A stretch of DNA of 64,000 nucleotides from Microglena sp. YARC (lineage: Eukaryota > Chlorophyta > Chlorophyceae > Chlamydomonadales > Chlamydomonadaceae): assembly GCA_022414725.1 (NCBI GenBank), contig CM039463.1, positions 53,502,128 through 53,566,127 on the forward strand. Direction: 5' to 3'. Every line of letters starts with the position of its first letter. Positions within the stretch are counted from its first letter, which is position 1. The notes beneath the pieces were generated by a model. It was not told where the DNA came from and made no database searches. It was given only the letters and a program-made list of their open reading frames with translations. Shown here piece by piece: positions 10,357 to 23,000 of this stretch. A program made the translations under genes and the position numbers.

Positions 10357-11174
10357 TTAAGGAGAAGCGGTCATTCCAAACATGCGAATGAACCGCCAGA
10401 ACACCATAGGATCAAGGGGCTTGGTGAAGGGGTCAGCACAGTTGTCCTTAGTGTTAACATAGGCAACATCTACCTGGCCATCCTCCACCAGCTCCTGGAT
10501 ATAGTGATGGATGACATCAATGTGCTTGTTGCGAGGGAGCAGCTGACAGTCATTGGCCCAGCTCAAGGACCCCAAGTTGTCACCCTGAATGGTGACCAGG
10601 TCACAAGGCAGCCCTAGATCAATTCTCAACTTTTTCAACCATTGCACCTCCCTGGCAGTCTGAGACAGGGCCTGATACTCAGCCTCACTGGAGCTAACAG
10701 CAACAGTGGGTTGCCTTTTGCTCATCCAGTTCACAAGGCAGCCACCAGCAAGCACAGCATAGCCAGTCTGAGATCTCCTGTCAGACCCATCATCAGCAAA
10801 GGATGAGTCACTAAAGACAGTAAAAGAGAAACCAGGGTTGTGAGTGTAAGTGAGGCCCAGATGGGAATGTTCTCTCAAATACAAAAGCAAGCGCTTGGCT
10901 GCAGCCCACAGGGGGGCAGTGGGTTGAGCAGAAAACCTGGACAGGTAGCTCACAGCAAAAGAAATATCAGGCCTGGTGCAGGTAGCCAGGTATAGCAAAG
11001 CCCCCACAAGAGAGAGGTACTGGCTATTAGAGGCCAGAGGTTCTCCAGGAGGATCAGTGACAGTACACTTGGCCATGGGAACTGAAAACTTGGGCTTGGT
11101 AGCAGCAGTGAGACCAAACTGCTCCACCAGCTCAACAATGTAGGAGTGCTGGGAGAGGTTGATCTTAACACACC
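10357..11174 (-). CDS. Copia pol 3' portion (RT end and RNase H), element A
   Basis: The frame is open for 256 codons to the stop at 10357. It carries the end of the RT connection (SLVGALLYLATCTRPDISF, SYLSRFSAQPT) and a complete Ty1/Copia RNase H. The four acidic positions are visible: VFSDSSFADD, SSSEAEYQAL, QGDNLGSLSW and HIDVIHHY. The terminal block VNTKDNCADPFTKPLDP is typical of Copia pol. This is the only intact RNase H of the three tandem copies. It is truncated at its 5' side at 11174, where element B begins. Confidence 0.9.
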
Positions 11175-11514
11175 TATCAGCTTGAAATCACTCCGGTAGA
11201 GTGGACAGTAGATTAAAGCAGCGGAACAGACGCACCAATCTATACACGGTGACAAGGATAACGTTACAGACACAGGAGACCCATAAAGGGGCACCTGTGG
11301 TGAAAGGAGACGGTAGACAGGAACCTAACAGGGTACAGATCAGACCGTATGAGACAGGAGATCAGAACGTAGGTGACAAGAAGCTGTCACTGAGTCATCT
11401 CAAGATGACTCAGTCCCACGGGAAGCTGGCTCAGGAGAGCCGATAGTTCTATGGGAGTACATAAGTAGTCACCAAGTCATAAAACGCGTGAGAGCATCGC
11501 TATACATGCTGATA
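11175..11514 (-). repeat. LTR-b (340 nt) of Copia element B
   Basis: It starts TATCAGCTTGAAATC and ends CATGCTGATA on the plus strand. It is flanked on the left by the ACACC target duplication and continues on the right into the 3' untranslated region that begins CTCCACCTATGAC. Confidence 0.87.
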
Positions 11515-11922
11515 CTCCACCTATGACACAGGTGACATACATTAGTACTACTCCACCTATGGCACTGGTGACATAGAACTATATGTAACAAATTAAATAA
11601 AAGAAAAAAAAAAAAAAAAAAAAATCAAAGAACTCCGAAAAAAAAATCGAGAGAAACTTCAAATGAAACCCAAAGGGTGCAAGCAAGGTATGAAGCAAGG
11701 CAAAGAACCAAAATTTGCCAAGTGGATATAAGAGGACAACTAAATATCAAAGTCGGGTAACAACGGTATAGAAAACCCGATCCGGGAATAGGAACCTAAT
11801 GCCAATCAATGATAACTTAAAGAAACTCTAAATGTAACCAAAGAAACCCTAAAATGTAACCAAAAATTCCAGAATACATGTAACCAAAATTCTAGAATAC
11901 ATGTAACAAAAAAAAAATTGGT

Positions 11923-12741
11923 TTAAGGAGAAGCAGTCATTCCAAACATGCGAATGAAACGCCAGAACACCATAGGATCAAGGGGCTTGGTGAAGGGGTC
12001 AGCACAGTTGTCCTTAGTGTTAACATAGGCAACATCCACCTGGCCATCCTCCACCAGCTCCTGGATATAGTGATGGATGACATCAATGTGCTTGTTGCGA
12101 GGGAGCAGCTGACAGTCATTGGCCCAGCTCAAGGACCCCAAGTTGTCACCCTGAATGGTGACCAGGTCACAAGGCAGCCCTAGATCAATTCTCAAATTTT
12201 TCAACCATTGCACCTCCCGGGCAGTCTGAGACAGGGCCTGATACTCAGCCTCACTGGAGCTAACAGCAACAGTGGGTTGCCTTTTGCTCATCCAGTTCAC
12301 AAGGCAGCCTCCAGCAAGCACAGCATAGCCAGTCTGAGATCTCCTGTCAGACCCATCATCAGCAAAGGATGAGTCACTAAAGACAGTAAAAGAGAAACCA
12401 GGGCTGTGAGTGTAAGTGAGGCCCAGATGGGAATGTTCTCTCAAATAAAAAAAAAAAGCGCTTGGCTGCAGCCCACAGGGGGGCAGTGGGTTGAGCAGAA
12501 AACCTGGACAGGTAGCTCACAGCAAAAGAAATATCAGGCCTGGTGCAGGTAGCCAGGTATAGCAAAGCCCCCACAAGAGAGAGGTACTGGCTATTAGAGG
12601 CCAGAGGTTCTCCAGGAGGATCAGTGACAGTACACTTGGCCATGGGAACTGAAAACTTGGGCTTGGTAGCAGCAGTGAGACCAAACTGCTCCACCAGCTC
12701 AACAATGTAGGAGTGCTGGGAGAGGTTGATCTTAACACACC
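11923..12741 (-). pseudogene. Copia RNase H and RT end, tandem copy, frame-shifted
   Basis: It encodes the same RNase H as 10357-11174, but an A-run at about 12447-12458 (sense-strand T-run) breaks the frame between the RT connection and RNase H, where element A has the intact LLLYLREHSH. The two halves remain open in different frames. Confidence 0.85.
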
Positions 12742-13081
12742 TATCAGCTTGAAATCACTCCGGTAGAGTGGACAGTAGATTAAAGCAGCGGAACAGACGC
12801 ACCAATCTATACACGGTGACAAGGATAACGTTACAGACACAGGAGACCCATAAAGGGGCACCTGTGGTGAAAGGAGACGGTAGACAGGAACCTAACAGGG
12901 TACAGATCAGACCGTATGAGACAGGAGATCAGAACGTAGGTGACAAGAAGCTGTCACTGAGTCATCTCAAGATGACTCAGTCCCACGGGAAGCTGGCTCA
13001 GGAGAGCCGATAGTTCTATGGGAGTACATAAGTAGTCACCAAGTCATAAAACGCGTGAGAGCATCGCTATACATGCTGATA
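12742..13081 (-). repeat. LTR-c (340 nt), second copy in the tandem array
   Basis: It is essentially identical to LTR-b and is preceded by the same ACACC junction at 12737-12741. Confidence 0.87.
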
Positions 13082-13488
13082 CTCCACCTATGACACAGGT
13101 GACATACATTAGTACTACTCCACCTATGGCACTGGTGACATAGAACTATATGTAACAAATTAAATAAAAGAAAAAAAAAAAAAAAAAAATCAAAGAACTC
13201 CGAAAAAAAAAAATCGAGAGAAACTTCAAATGAAACCCAAAGGGTGCAAGCAAGGTATGAAGCAAGGCAAAGAACCAAAATTTGCCAAGTGGATATAAGA
13301 GGACAACTAAATATCAAAGTCGGGTAACAACGGTATAGAAAACCCGATCCGGGAATAGGAACCTAATGCCAATCAATGATAACTTAAAGAAACTCTAAAT
13401 GTAACCAAAGAAACCCTAAAATGTAACCAAAAATTCCAGAATACATGTAACCAAAATTCTAGAATACATGTAACAAAAAAAAATTGGT

Positions 13489-15049
13489 TTAAGGAGAAGC
13501 AGTCATTCCAAACATGCGAATGAAACGCCAGAACACCATAGGATCAAGGGGCTTGGTGAAGGGGTCAGCACAGTTGTCCTTAGTGTTAACATAGGCAACA
13601 TCCACCTGGCCATCCTCCACCAGCTCCTGGATATAGTGATGGATGACATCAATGTGCTTGTTGCGAGGGAGCAGCTGACAGTCATTGGCCCAGCTCAAGG
13701 ACCCCAAGTTGTCACCCTGAATGGTGACCAGGTCACAAGGCAGCCCTAGATCAATTCTCAAATTTTTCAACCATTGCACCTCCCGGGCAGTCTGAGACAG
13801 GGCCTGATACTCAGCCTCACTGGAGCTAACAGCAACAGTGGGTTGCCTTTTGCTCATCCAGTTCACAAGGCAGCCTCCAGCAAGCACAGCATAGCCAGTC
13901 TGAGATCTCCTGTCAGACCCATCATCAGCAAAGGATGAGTCACTAAAGACAGTAAAAGAGAAACCAGGGCTGTGAGTGTAAGTGAGGCCCAGATGGGAAT
14001 GTTCTCTCAAATAAAAAAAAAAAGCGCTTGGCTGCAGCCCACAGGGGGGCAGTGGGTTGAGCAGAAAACCTGGACAGGTAGCTCACAGCAAAAGAAATAT
14101 CAGGCCTTGTGCAGGTAGCCAGGTACAGCAAAGCCCCCACAAGAGAGAGGTACTGGCTATTAGAGGCCAGAGGTTCTCCAGGAGGATCAGTGACAGTGGC
14201 ACTTGGCCATGGGAACTGAAAACTTGGGTTTGGTAGCAGCAGTGAGACCAAACTGCTCCACCAGCTCAACAATGTAGGAGTGCTGGGAGAGGTTGATCTT
14301 AACACACCTGCCGTCAGAATCAAGTGTACAAGTCATGTCCAATGAAAGGAACTGGACAGGTACACCCATTTCCTTGACTTCCCACCCAGCTGCTTCCATA
14401 GCCTCGATCAGCAAGGCATACCTATGCAGCTCACTAAAAGCACGGATGAAGTCATCCACATAGGTCAGGACATAGCTCCACCCACCAGTAGAATCCCTCC
14501 TGAAATACAGAGCAGGTTCAGCTTTGCACATGGTAAAAAACCGTGGGCAACCAAAACCTGCTTTACATCTTTGCTCCAAGCCCTGGGTGCCTGCTTCAAA
14601 CCATAAAGAGATTTAATCAGCTTGCACACAAGGGGAACATTGTCAGGACCAAGTTCATGAAAGCCCTTAGGCTGGTAACAGAACAGGTCCAGACCAGGTT
14701 CCAGCGTGGCATTCAAGAATGCAGTCTTGATGTCCAGCTGCCTCACAAACATCTTCCTATGAGTGATGGCAGCAAGGAGCACACGAAGACCTGCTTTAGA
14801 GGAGACGGGGGCATATACATCATGGTAGTCCAGCCCAGGACGTTGCAGAAAACCACGAACTACAAAACGAGCTTTAAAACAAAAAGAACCATCAGCCCCA
14901 TGTTTCTTGACAAATAACCATCTGCCAGATAGAATCCTCTGCCTAGGAGGCTGTGGAGTGAGGACCCAAGTGCCATGAGCATGGAGGGAGGCCATCTCAT
15001 CCTTCATAGCCTGCAGCCAGAGATCTCTGTCAGGGTTGGTAGGTAACAT
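13489..15049 (-). pseudogene. Copia reverse transcriptase and RNase H of element B, several frame shifts
   Basis: The 5' part (14465-15049) is open, with WLQAMKDEMASLHAHGTW, the catalytic-region block RQLDIKTAFLN and the hallmark SLYGLKQAPRAW. A two-base expansion in the A-run near 14532 shifts the frame, after which the polymerase motif YVDDF follows. A one-base insertion near 14198 and the T-run near 14016 cause two more shifts before RNase H (SDSSFADD, SSSEAEYQAL, GDNLGSL) ends at 13489. The domain order and length match Ty1/Copia pol. It is not translatable as one protein. Confidence 0.9.
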
Positions 15050-15441
15050 TGCAGCTTTATAAGAGAGTTCAGTAGAGGTAGAAATAAAAGCCCCACGTAC
15101 AAGCAGTGTACTTGTACATGGGCAGCGGGGATATCAGCAGTATCAGCAGTAACCGGTAATAAAGCCCCCAGCGCAGCACTCATGCGTGGTTGAACAAGGC
15201 CGGCCTCCTTTGCCTCTAAATCGTCGAAGCCTGGGTACACTGGAACACCCAGCCATACGCAGTATCTGACCCGGACCAGTGTTCGAGGTCATCACTCACA
15301 TCATCTGTGACGGCCACATCGTCGCAATGCCTGGTCCGGTATAAACCACCAGGTATAGCAGGGGGTGAAGTGATCAACAACTCCCGCGAGCTATCCGAAT
15401 AGGTGGACGGGGGGTGGCGACTAGTGGGCAGTGGACCTGTA
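15050..15441 (-). other. Linker between integrase and RT of element B
   Basis: This acidic, low-conservation linker corresponds to the 50,250-50,630 segment of the element at 48,020. It is open in part (15004-15240) but broken by stops. Confidence 0.5.
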
Positions 15442-16231
15442 CTAGGTTCCCACTATGACCCGAGGCTGTCCTAATCCTACGACTTCACCAACGAAACGTG
15501 GCGCAGAGGAAGGCCCGGCGACCCCCTGAGATTCGAATAAATTAGAGCTTGAAGGAACATCAGAATCCCCCTGGCCCAATGCCGCCGCACGCGATACAGC
15601 ACCATCATTACCTGGCCTGGGACGCATCGTCATCCCATGACCAGTAAAGCGGTCAACAATCGGGGTTGGTAAAGGGCCCAGGACATTGTCAGTAGTATCA
15701 AGCCCCTTTACCGATGATAGCGGCAGGGGTGCGAGAAAAATACTGAGATCCATCATAGGGAAAGAGCCAGGGATACAGTTATAGCTAAACTGTTCATAGA
15801 AGAGCACATCACGACTCTCTACCACCTGGCGCAACTTCGGAACCCAAACAAAATAACCCTTACTCACCAGAGAATACCCAACCAGTCTACCAGATAACGC
15901 CCTTTCGTCAAGCTTATTGCGCTTCTTCCCATTCACTAAGGTAACATAGCATGGGCACCCGAACACGCGCAATAACGATACATCAGGTAGAACCCCAAAG
16001 AACAACTCGTATAGAGTCTTGTCACCCTGATCGGGCAGCCGGTTACGTAGATAACACACTCGCACTCTGCTGAGCAATGTATACCATCAATAATTCATGC
16101 ACAGCCCAACCGATTCTAACCACGCCTCTATACCACTTAACTAAAAAATCCTTAGCCCTATCAGAACTCAAACACTTGAAACCCAAACTCACGTAGCTAA
16201 GGCATACACCTAAGGGGGGAACGAGGGGCAC
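15442..16231 (-). pseudogene. Copia integrase, C-terminal part with decayed core
   Basis: At 15442-16077 the frame has CYLRNRLPDQGDKTLYELFF, then VFGCPCYV, KLDERALSGRLVGYS and VESRDVLFYEQ. These are the conserved C-terminal blocks that follow the DDE core in Copia integrases. Upstream, 16081-16231 holds a battered core remnant (LSSDRAKDFL, AQQSASV). The first catalytic Asp region is not present and the core is frame-broken. Confidence 0.85.
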
Positions 16232-16293
16232 AGGAAAACAAAGTTAGCAACCTGTGTCGAACCACGGAACGCACCCAGGGGGTCACAAGGAGC

Positions 16294-17440
16294 CTAAGAG
16301 AGAAAAATATCCACCAAGATATCATGCCAAAGATCCTCCACGGCCGCTGGTCTAAGGCCAGGACGGCGTCCACTTCGGCCTGTAGCATGGGCGAAGTCCG
16401 GCGCTGCGAGACCTGGGATCACAGAAGGTGGGGAAGCGTTAGGGCGAAGGCGAGATTTGAGGTATGGGAAAAAGGAGACGAGGATGAAAGTGCAGCAAGT
16501 CGCACCTGGTGCAGAAGATCGCACCAATGGCAGAAAATCGCAAATCGCAAGGGCAGAATTCGAAAATTTATCGCTAGGATGCGAAGAGCAGAGCCGAGGC
16601 ATGTAAAGGTCCTAATATCCCGCCGTCGATTATCAGTCAATCCCAAGTCCCCCCCTCTATCGCTCGACTCACCCGGTTGGGGGGTAGAAATCAGAAGTTG
16701 AGCACCGAGCTCCATATTGAATTGGTAGAGGGAGCAGCACCCGAGTGGTGCTGACCATACCCCCCTGCTTCCTACCACCTCCAGAATCTCCAGGCGTAGG
16801 TCGTCCTCCTCTGGCGAACCCTACGGCAGTGCCGGCGATCCGCCAGCTTGATTGAAAAAATTCTCCAGAAGGTAGCACAGAGCCACTAGAGCGGCAAGCT
16901 CATGCCAGTAGCCAACAGTCGGCTGGGCAGAGCAAAGGGGGGCACAGACGACGTAGACATCAGCAGGGAGCTTGGTCGGCTTGGCAAAACTCCGGTATGC
17001 AGGCAGAGCCTCAAACACCGGAGAAAGGTTAGCGACGTCAGGGACGCGAGCAGATGAAGACGGGGTATCTCCACCGATGTCCAGGCTAGTCGCCGACTTG
17101 AGTCTGCACGTCACAGTCATCTACGACAGACGGGAGGAGGCGACAGACGGCAGGGGAGGAAAAGAAGAGAAGATGGAGGAATGACCGGGGGGGGTTACTT
17201 CCACGATGGCGGAAGGATCCTCCTCTCCCGGCAGCAGAGGCCGCTGGCGCGCAGTCGTCTAGCCAATCTAGAGGAACCTGCACCCCGCGTCGGAGGATTC
17301 GGTCGCATCCATTGCTCACAATGACACTGCGGATCCCACGAGCCCATGAAACACCATTTAGTTTGGTAAGTTTCACAAGGCCGGCAGGAGGCCCTCGCGG
17401 AAGTTGCATTATCAAAGCAGTGGTAGTGATGAGGAGCCCA
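16294..17440 (-). pseudogene. Copia gag remnants of element B, directly after the 5' LTR
   Basis: At 17086-17415 the minus strand encodes a gag-like start (LVKLTKLNGVSWARGIRSVI), recalling the UBN2-type Copia gag. Later pieces occur in other frames (PAYRSFAKPTKLPADVYVV at 16821-17120 and so on). The interval is only about 1.1 kb, so the protease and integrase N-terminus are deleted. The degraded copy in element A (about 22,950-23,270) matches it. Confidence 0.6.
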
Positions 17441-17446
17441 GTAACC
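17434..17446 (-). other. Probable primer-binding site of Copia element B
   Basis: Directly inside the 5' LTR the sense strand reads GGTTACTGGGCTC. This is close to GGTTATGGGCCC, the half-tRNA (initiator-Met anticodon stem-loop) primer site of Drosophila copia as I recall it. Element A shows the same block before its 5' LTR (GAGCCCAGTTACC near 23264). The match to a real tRNA half is not verified. Confidence 0.4.
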
Positions 17447-17786
17447 TATCAGCTTGAAATCACTCCGGTAGAGTGGACAGTAGATTAAAGCAGCGGAACA
17501 GACGCACCAATCTATACACGGAGACAAGGATAACGTTACAGACACAGGAGACCCATAAAGGGGCACCTGTGGTGAAAGGAGACGGTAGACAGGAACCTGA
17601 CAGGGTACAGATCAGACCGTATGAGACAGGAGATCAGAACGTAGGTGACAGGAAGCTGCCACTGAGTCATCTCAAGATGACTCAGTCCCACGGGAAGCTG
17701 GCTCAGGAGAGCCGATAGTTCTATGGGAGTACATAAGTAGTCACCAAGTCATAAAACGCGTGAGAGCACCGCTATACATGCTGATA
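17447..17786 (-). repeat. LTR-d, 5' LTR of Copia element B
   Basis: It is 340 nt, with the same TATCAGC and GCTGATA ends as LTR-b. It differs from LTR-b at a few positions (for example ACGGAGAC for ACGGTGAC, GAACCTGAC for GAACCTAAC). Confidence 0.87.
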
Positions 17787-17920
17787 GTGTCCTAGTAGTA
17801 CAGCTGACATGCTGATCGTGTCCTAGTAGCAGATCGTGTCCTAGTAGCAGATCGTGTCCTAGTAGCAGATCGTGTCCTAGTAGCAGACATGCTGATCGTG
17901 TCCTAGTAGTACAGCTGACA
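17787..17920. repeat. 18-nt tandem repeat extension between LTR-d and the target duplication
   Basis: Six copies of GTGTCCTAGTAG occur, four of them in 18-nt units (GTGTCCTAGTAGCAGATC). The terminal one ends GTACAGCTGACA immediately before ACACC. The 3' LTR copies have no such tail. A related motif, GTCCTAGTAGTATACGCTGACA-like, also flanks the element at 48,020. Confidence 0.8.
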
Positions 17921-20000
17921 ACACCTGCCGTCAGAATCAAGTGTACAAGTCATGTCCAATGAAAGGAACTGGACAGGTACACCCATTTCCTTGACCTCCC
18001 ACCCAGCTGCTTCCATAGCCTGGATCAGCAAGGCATACCTATGCAGCTCACTAAAAGCACAGATAAAATCATCCACATAGGTCAGGACATAGCTCCACCC
18101 ACCATGAGAATCTTTCCTAAAATACAGAGCAGGTTCAGCTTTGCACATGGTAAAACCGTGTGCAACCAAAACCTGCTTTACATCTTTGCTCCAAGCCCTG
18201 GGTGCCTGCTTCAAACCATAAAGAGATTTAATCAGCTTGCATACAAGGGGAACATTGTCAGGACCAAGTTCATGAAAGCCCTTAGGCCTGGTTAACAGAA
18301 CAGGTCCAGACCCAAGTTCCAGCTTGGCATTCAGAATGCCAGTCTTTGATGTCCAGCTCCTCACAAGCATTTTCCTATGAGTGATGGCAGCAAGGAGCCA
18401 CACGAAGACTGCTTTAGAGGAGACGGGGCATATACATCATGGTAAGTCCAGCCCAGGACGTTGCAGAAAACGCTACACGAACAACAAAACGAGCTTTAAA
18501 ACGCAAAGAATCCATCAGCCCCATTGTTTTCTTGACAAGTAACATCTGCCAGATAGAATCCTCTGCCTAGGAGGCTGTGGAGTGAGGACCCAAGGCCTAT
18601 GACATTTGTCAATGGAGGATGAGGCCCATCTACATCTATCTATGTAACATCTCAGCCAGCCAATAGTCAGGTGGGAACCTCAGCGTTGACGACATGGCTC
18701 TCTACTGCAGTCCTTATAAGAAGTCTCGCACGCGCGTAGAGAGATGAGAGGAAGCCCCCCACCTAAGCACGTGTATTGCGTACAAAATGTCTGGGGCAGC
18801 GGGGATATCCTATCAAGCAGTAAACCGGTAAATACCAGCCCCCAGGCAGCACTCTCCTCGAACAAGGCCGCCTCTCCTTTGCCCTCTAAATGTCCGACCA
18901 GCCTGGGTACCCTGGAACACCCCAGCACCTATACGCAGATCTGATCCCGGACCAGTGTTCCAAGTCATTCACTCCACATCTCATCTCGTGACGGCCACAT
19001 CGTCGCACCTGGTCCTGTATAAACCACCACGGCCTATAGGCAGGGGCGACAACGGATCAACAACTCCACACGCCGAGCCATTCGGAATAGCGTGGACGCG
19101 CCACGTGGCCGACTAGTGGGCCACGGACCGTGTGTACTAGGTTCCACTATGAGCGCCGAGGCTCCTGTCCTAATCCGTATGACTTCCCGAAGAGCGTGGC
19201 CGCAGAAGGAAGGCCCGGCGACCCCCCTGAATTCGAGATAAAGAGCTTGACAGAACATCAGATAAGTCCCCCTGCTGCCCCGCACGCGATACAGCACCAT
19301 CATTACCTGGCCTGGGGACGCATCGTCATCCCATACCGAGTAACCCCGTCAACAATCGGGGCGTGTGGTAAAGGGCCAGGACATTGTCAGTACCTTTCCA
19401 AGCCCATTACCGATGATAGCGGGCAGCCGGTGCGCGAAAAATACTGGAATCCAAATCATAGCGAGATAGCCAGGGATACCAGTAAGTCTAATCTGTTCAT
19501 GAGAAGAGCACATCACGGAGCTCTTCCCACCTTTGCGCAAACAGGAACCCAAACAAAAATAACCCTTACTCACCAGAGAATAACCCAACAGTCTTACCAG
19601 ATTAACGCCCGTTCGTCCTACCGCTTATGGCGCTTCTTCCCATTCACCAAGGTAACATAGCATGCGGCACCCCCACGCCTACCAGGTCTAGAACCCCAAA
19701 GAACAAACTCAATAAGCCCCTTGTCACCCTGACATTAGGCGCAGCCGGTTGCCCGTAGGTAACACCCGGCGATGGAATGCATAGGCCAGAAGACTTAGTG
19801 AGCTTAGACTCCACCCAGCTACGTCTCTGAAGGACCCCAATTGTACCGTATCCACAGTTGCTCTACCCGAGCAGTGTAAGCCATGGACCAATTCCAGCAC
19901 AGCACCCAAACCGTATTCACCAATCTCGAACCACTTCACTCTAAAATTCCTTAGCCCTGCCGACCTAAAACATTTGAAAACAAAACATGCGCTGAGTCAT
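17921..20000 (-). pseudogene. Element A RT 5' half, linker and integrase in low-quality sequence
   Basis: At 17921-18640 it matches element B's RT (VCKLIKSLYGLKQAPRAW, VLTYVDDFICAF) up to the ACACC junction. From about 18,300 leftover insertion/deletion errors scramble every frame. At 19,300-20,000 the integrase C-terminal region and the linker are recognisable by alignment to 15,000-16,230. Frame breaks here are more likely assembly errors than biology. Confidence 0.7.
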
Positions 20001-23000
20001 CCATCTCGAGATGGTGTTTGAACTGTACCCGCAGCTTCATTTTCCTGTCTCAGAGCACCAATACCTCAGCATAGCCAGAGTCATTAGGTCAGTGAGACAG
20101 CACGAACATCCCCCACGCAAGCCCATCAAACTCTACATGCCCCATGATACTCCGTGAAGCGTATTTCCCCTGGCACGGATCCTAGTTATGCTTCTCTTTC
20201 AGGAACAAGGAGATAGTTTTCCCTTGCCTTCTGACAAGCTCACATGGGATCTTAGACAGTCTTTGCCGCTGTGGGAGTGAGGGTAAGTTCTGACCAAACC
20301 CTTCCTTACAAGGTTCTGCATGGCATCATAGCCAGGCGCCCTGGTGACCCAGCCGCCACTGCCACAACCATTCAGCAATGTAGGGCATCCACAACTCCAA
20401 CCATCCTCCATCAACATCAAGAGCAAAGCTGGTAATAATTATTCCCCCAAGCACCCCATACCAAACGGCCACGAGGGTGTGACACCCGGCCGACATGCAA
20501 ACTGTACACCACCACCCACTGGCGGCAGGGAAAGACCCACAGACAGAAGATAGCCTTGTGTGGCCGCGTACAACTAGACTATTCTAAGAAATCTCGCAGT
20601 TGTGAGCATGGCAACAGTCATTTACTCCCCCCATGAGGTCACCCGGACAGTGCGCTGGGATGCTAGGAGAACATTGCGGTTTCAAAGTGATTGGTGTTGG
20701 TAACCAATCACTAACATAACACAATTAGAACCCTGAGCCCACAGACCGCTTCTGAACACCACCGATCACCACCCTCCCAAACACCCACTATCCACCCTCA
20801 ACCACCCCCCCCCCCCTTGTCCCACACTTTTCTTTCTTTTGCCCCTATCTGCAACGCCCCTGGCCCAGTCTCAGACCACGCATGAAATACAACACATTTA
20901 ACAAAGACATATCACCTGTGCCCATTGACTCCCAGCTCCAGAATCACATTTGCCAGACACCACTCCAGACAGCCGCCGCTGCAGACTATTTGAGAATGCG
21001 CAGTGCAAGAGAACCAAGGACTCCTTTCTTGTCCAAGCATACCCATTCACATCGACTTGCAAGGAGGCCAGCTGCGCCGCGGAGTAACACACCTGGAAGG
21101 GCCAAGCCCATAGTGTCACGGATTTGCGAAACCGGTGCACCAGGCTTGGTCTTACGCAGTGCGGATAGCTTCGGCAACCACCGATTCCTCTCAGTGGGTC
21201 GTCTTGCTGCAGCATGGGCCCCCACAGTCGCAATCCAGACGCCCCCGCCTTCTGTTGGAACCGGACACCTGAGAACAGATCCCTGCCCACGCTGAAACGA
21301 GGCATTGGCAGGAACCTGCGGAGCGTTTCCCGGACCACCAGGATGCCTGCGAGTCCGACCTGTGCCCCGGAGCAGCAATGTTCAAAGAAGCTCGAATACC
21401 TATATGCCTCCAGACAAGACCAGTAATCGACCAGTCGTCTGTTAGCCAACATCCATACCGTACTGGATCCGCTACCGCGATCAAATCGGATCAAACGGAT
21501 CCCATTCACATGGTTTCCACGGCCGTGGCGCCGATCACCCAGTGACCCAGTGACTGTCCAGCACTGGGTGAGGTCAGCTGCACAGATCGACCATGCGACC
21601 AGGAAATCATCGACACGGTGTCCAGAAGGCCCCATGTGCGGCATTTATGAAGTTCGATACGCATGAGAGGACTCTAGAGGCGAAGGCATCAGACTCGCCG
21701 TCTTCCGGATATCCAAAAGGATATCCCGAGGTGCAAAGTCCCGGTCCTAACCGACATATCGTCCTCCCGCATGTTCCGGCATCATCGTTAAGCAATGAAC
21801 TCCCTGACGTTTCGAGAGGCAGGCCACTTAACCCCAACAGTGCAGGCGATCAAACCGAGGGGGGGTGACCGTCACCATGAAATGGCGCGTCATTAGACCC
21901 CCCAGCTCCAATCGCAACCCGAAGGGACAGGAGCCCATGGGACCCGACGAATTCAATGAAATACTCCGCAGCAAGACCAGCCTTCAAGAGTTCGCGCGGC
22001 TGTCATCATGTTCTTAATCACAGGAATCGGACCCGCAACCACTCATCCGGCTAACAGGACACAGAGGAAGCACTCTCAGCAAACTGATAAACCAACCTTT
22101 CGTTGCTCACGTACCAAAGGACAACACCATAATCTGGGGGATACAGAATCCCAGAAGTGACCTGACCAGAAAAGAACGACACCGTGGTACCCAAGCTCAG
22201 AGCGAAAGCCCATCACCGGCGATGCCCCTCAGGCTTCACACTCTACATTCCCATGTAGCTTGCCATATCCATCCCGCACCCGTACCAAAGAGCGACGCCC
22301 ACATCCCGTCGATCCCTGCGTTGATCAGCGGTAGTCCCGAAGGTTCAAACCGAATCGGAGGAGATCCGCCACGTGAGCAGATGCTCCCAAGATGCGCAAG
22401 ACCCCCGCGTATCTGCAGCATAGGCGCACCGAGGGCCAGGGCAGGAGAAGCTCTCCACCGCCCGAGGACGTTCCAGGCGGCACCAGCCGCAGAGCAGTGC
22501 CGTGCCAGAGAACCAGCAGCCCCCCCGACGAGCGAGTGTGCGTTAGCTACCCATGGGCAGATGCCAGAGAAAAAGAAGCAAAAGCCTTCACAACGAAAGT
22601 GGCTTAGCCACCTCGGTATAAGCCGGGGAACAGGCTCAAAGGGAGGCGCCGACGAAGCTGAGCTGATCCACACAGGCGATCAAGATCCTCGATTAGGCAT
22701 CCTGACTGCACAGCAGGCTCATTTACACCGGCGAAACAGTGGACAAGTCTCAAAGACAACGCAGTGCTGCAGCAGCAGATGGAGTCACGCCACCGAAGTC
22801 CCAGCACTCCGTAGCACTCTCAAGTCCTCCTCATTGCATCCAGTAGTAGGAGAGTAGTCTTCATCATAATTGAAAGGACGAATGAGGCTGCGTGTCGGAT
22901 GCCACAACGGCACATGACCATGTGTCTGTACACACACAGCCTTCATCAGGAACATCCTCAACATCAGAGAGAAAGGCGTAGAACATTGAGAGAAGGAACC

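Larger units (their letters stand above)
11175..12741 (-). repeat. Extra tandem unit, first copy of a 1,567-bp duplication
   Basis: This segment (LTR-b, 3' untranslated part, RNase H and RT end) is followed immediately by a near-identical 1,567-bp segment at 12742-14308. Both units end on the plus strand at the same RT position (TTAACACACC) and begin with TATCAGC. Differences are few: A-run lengths, GCCTG/GCCTT and CAGTACAC/CAGTGGCAC. Confidence 0.88.
11175..17920 (-). mobile_element. Copia retrotransposon B, inserted in the RT of element A
   Basis: The target duplication ACACC is at 11170-11174 on the left and 17921-17925 on the right. The undisturbed target (TTAACACACCTGCCG) is visible inside element B's own RT near 14300. 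B contains 3' LTR-b, an extra tandem copy of LTR plus RNase H, RT, a partial integrase, gag remnants and 5' LTR-d. Pol has at least three frame shifts and gag-protease is mostly deleted, so it is not autonomous. LTR-b and LTR-d are both 340 nt and differ at only a handful of positions, which implies a fairly recent insertion. Confidence 0.85.

Noticed and set aside
20898..21644. 248-codon minus-strand frame as a host gene
   Set aside because: It lies inside the error-rich interior of Copia element A and matches no domain in one continuous frame.
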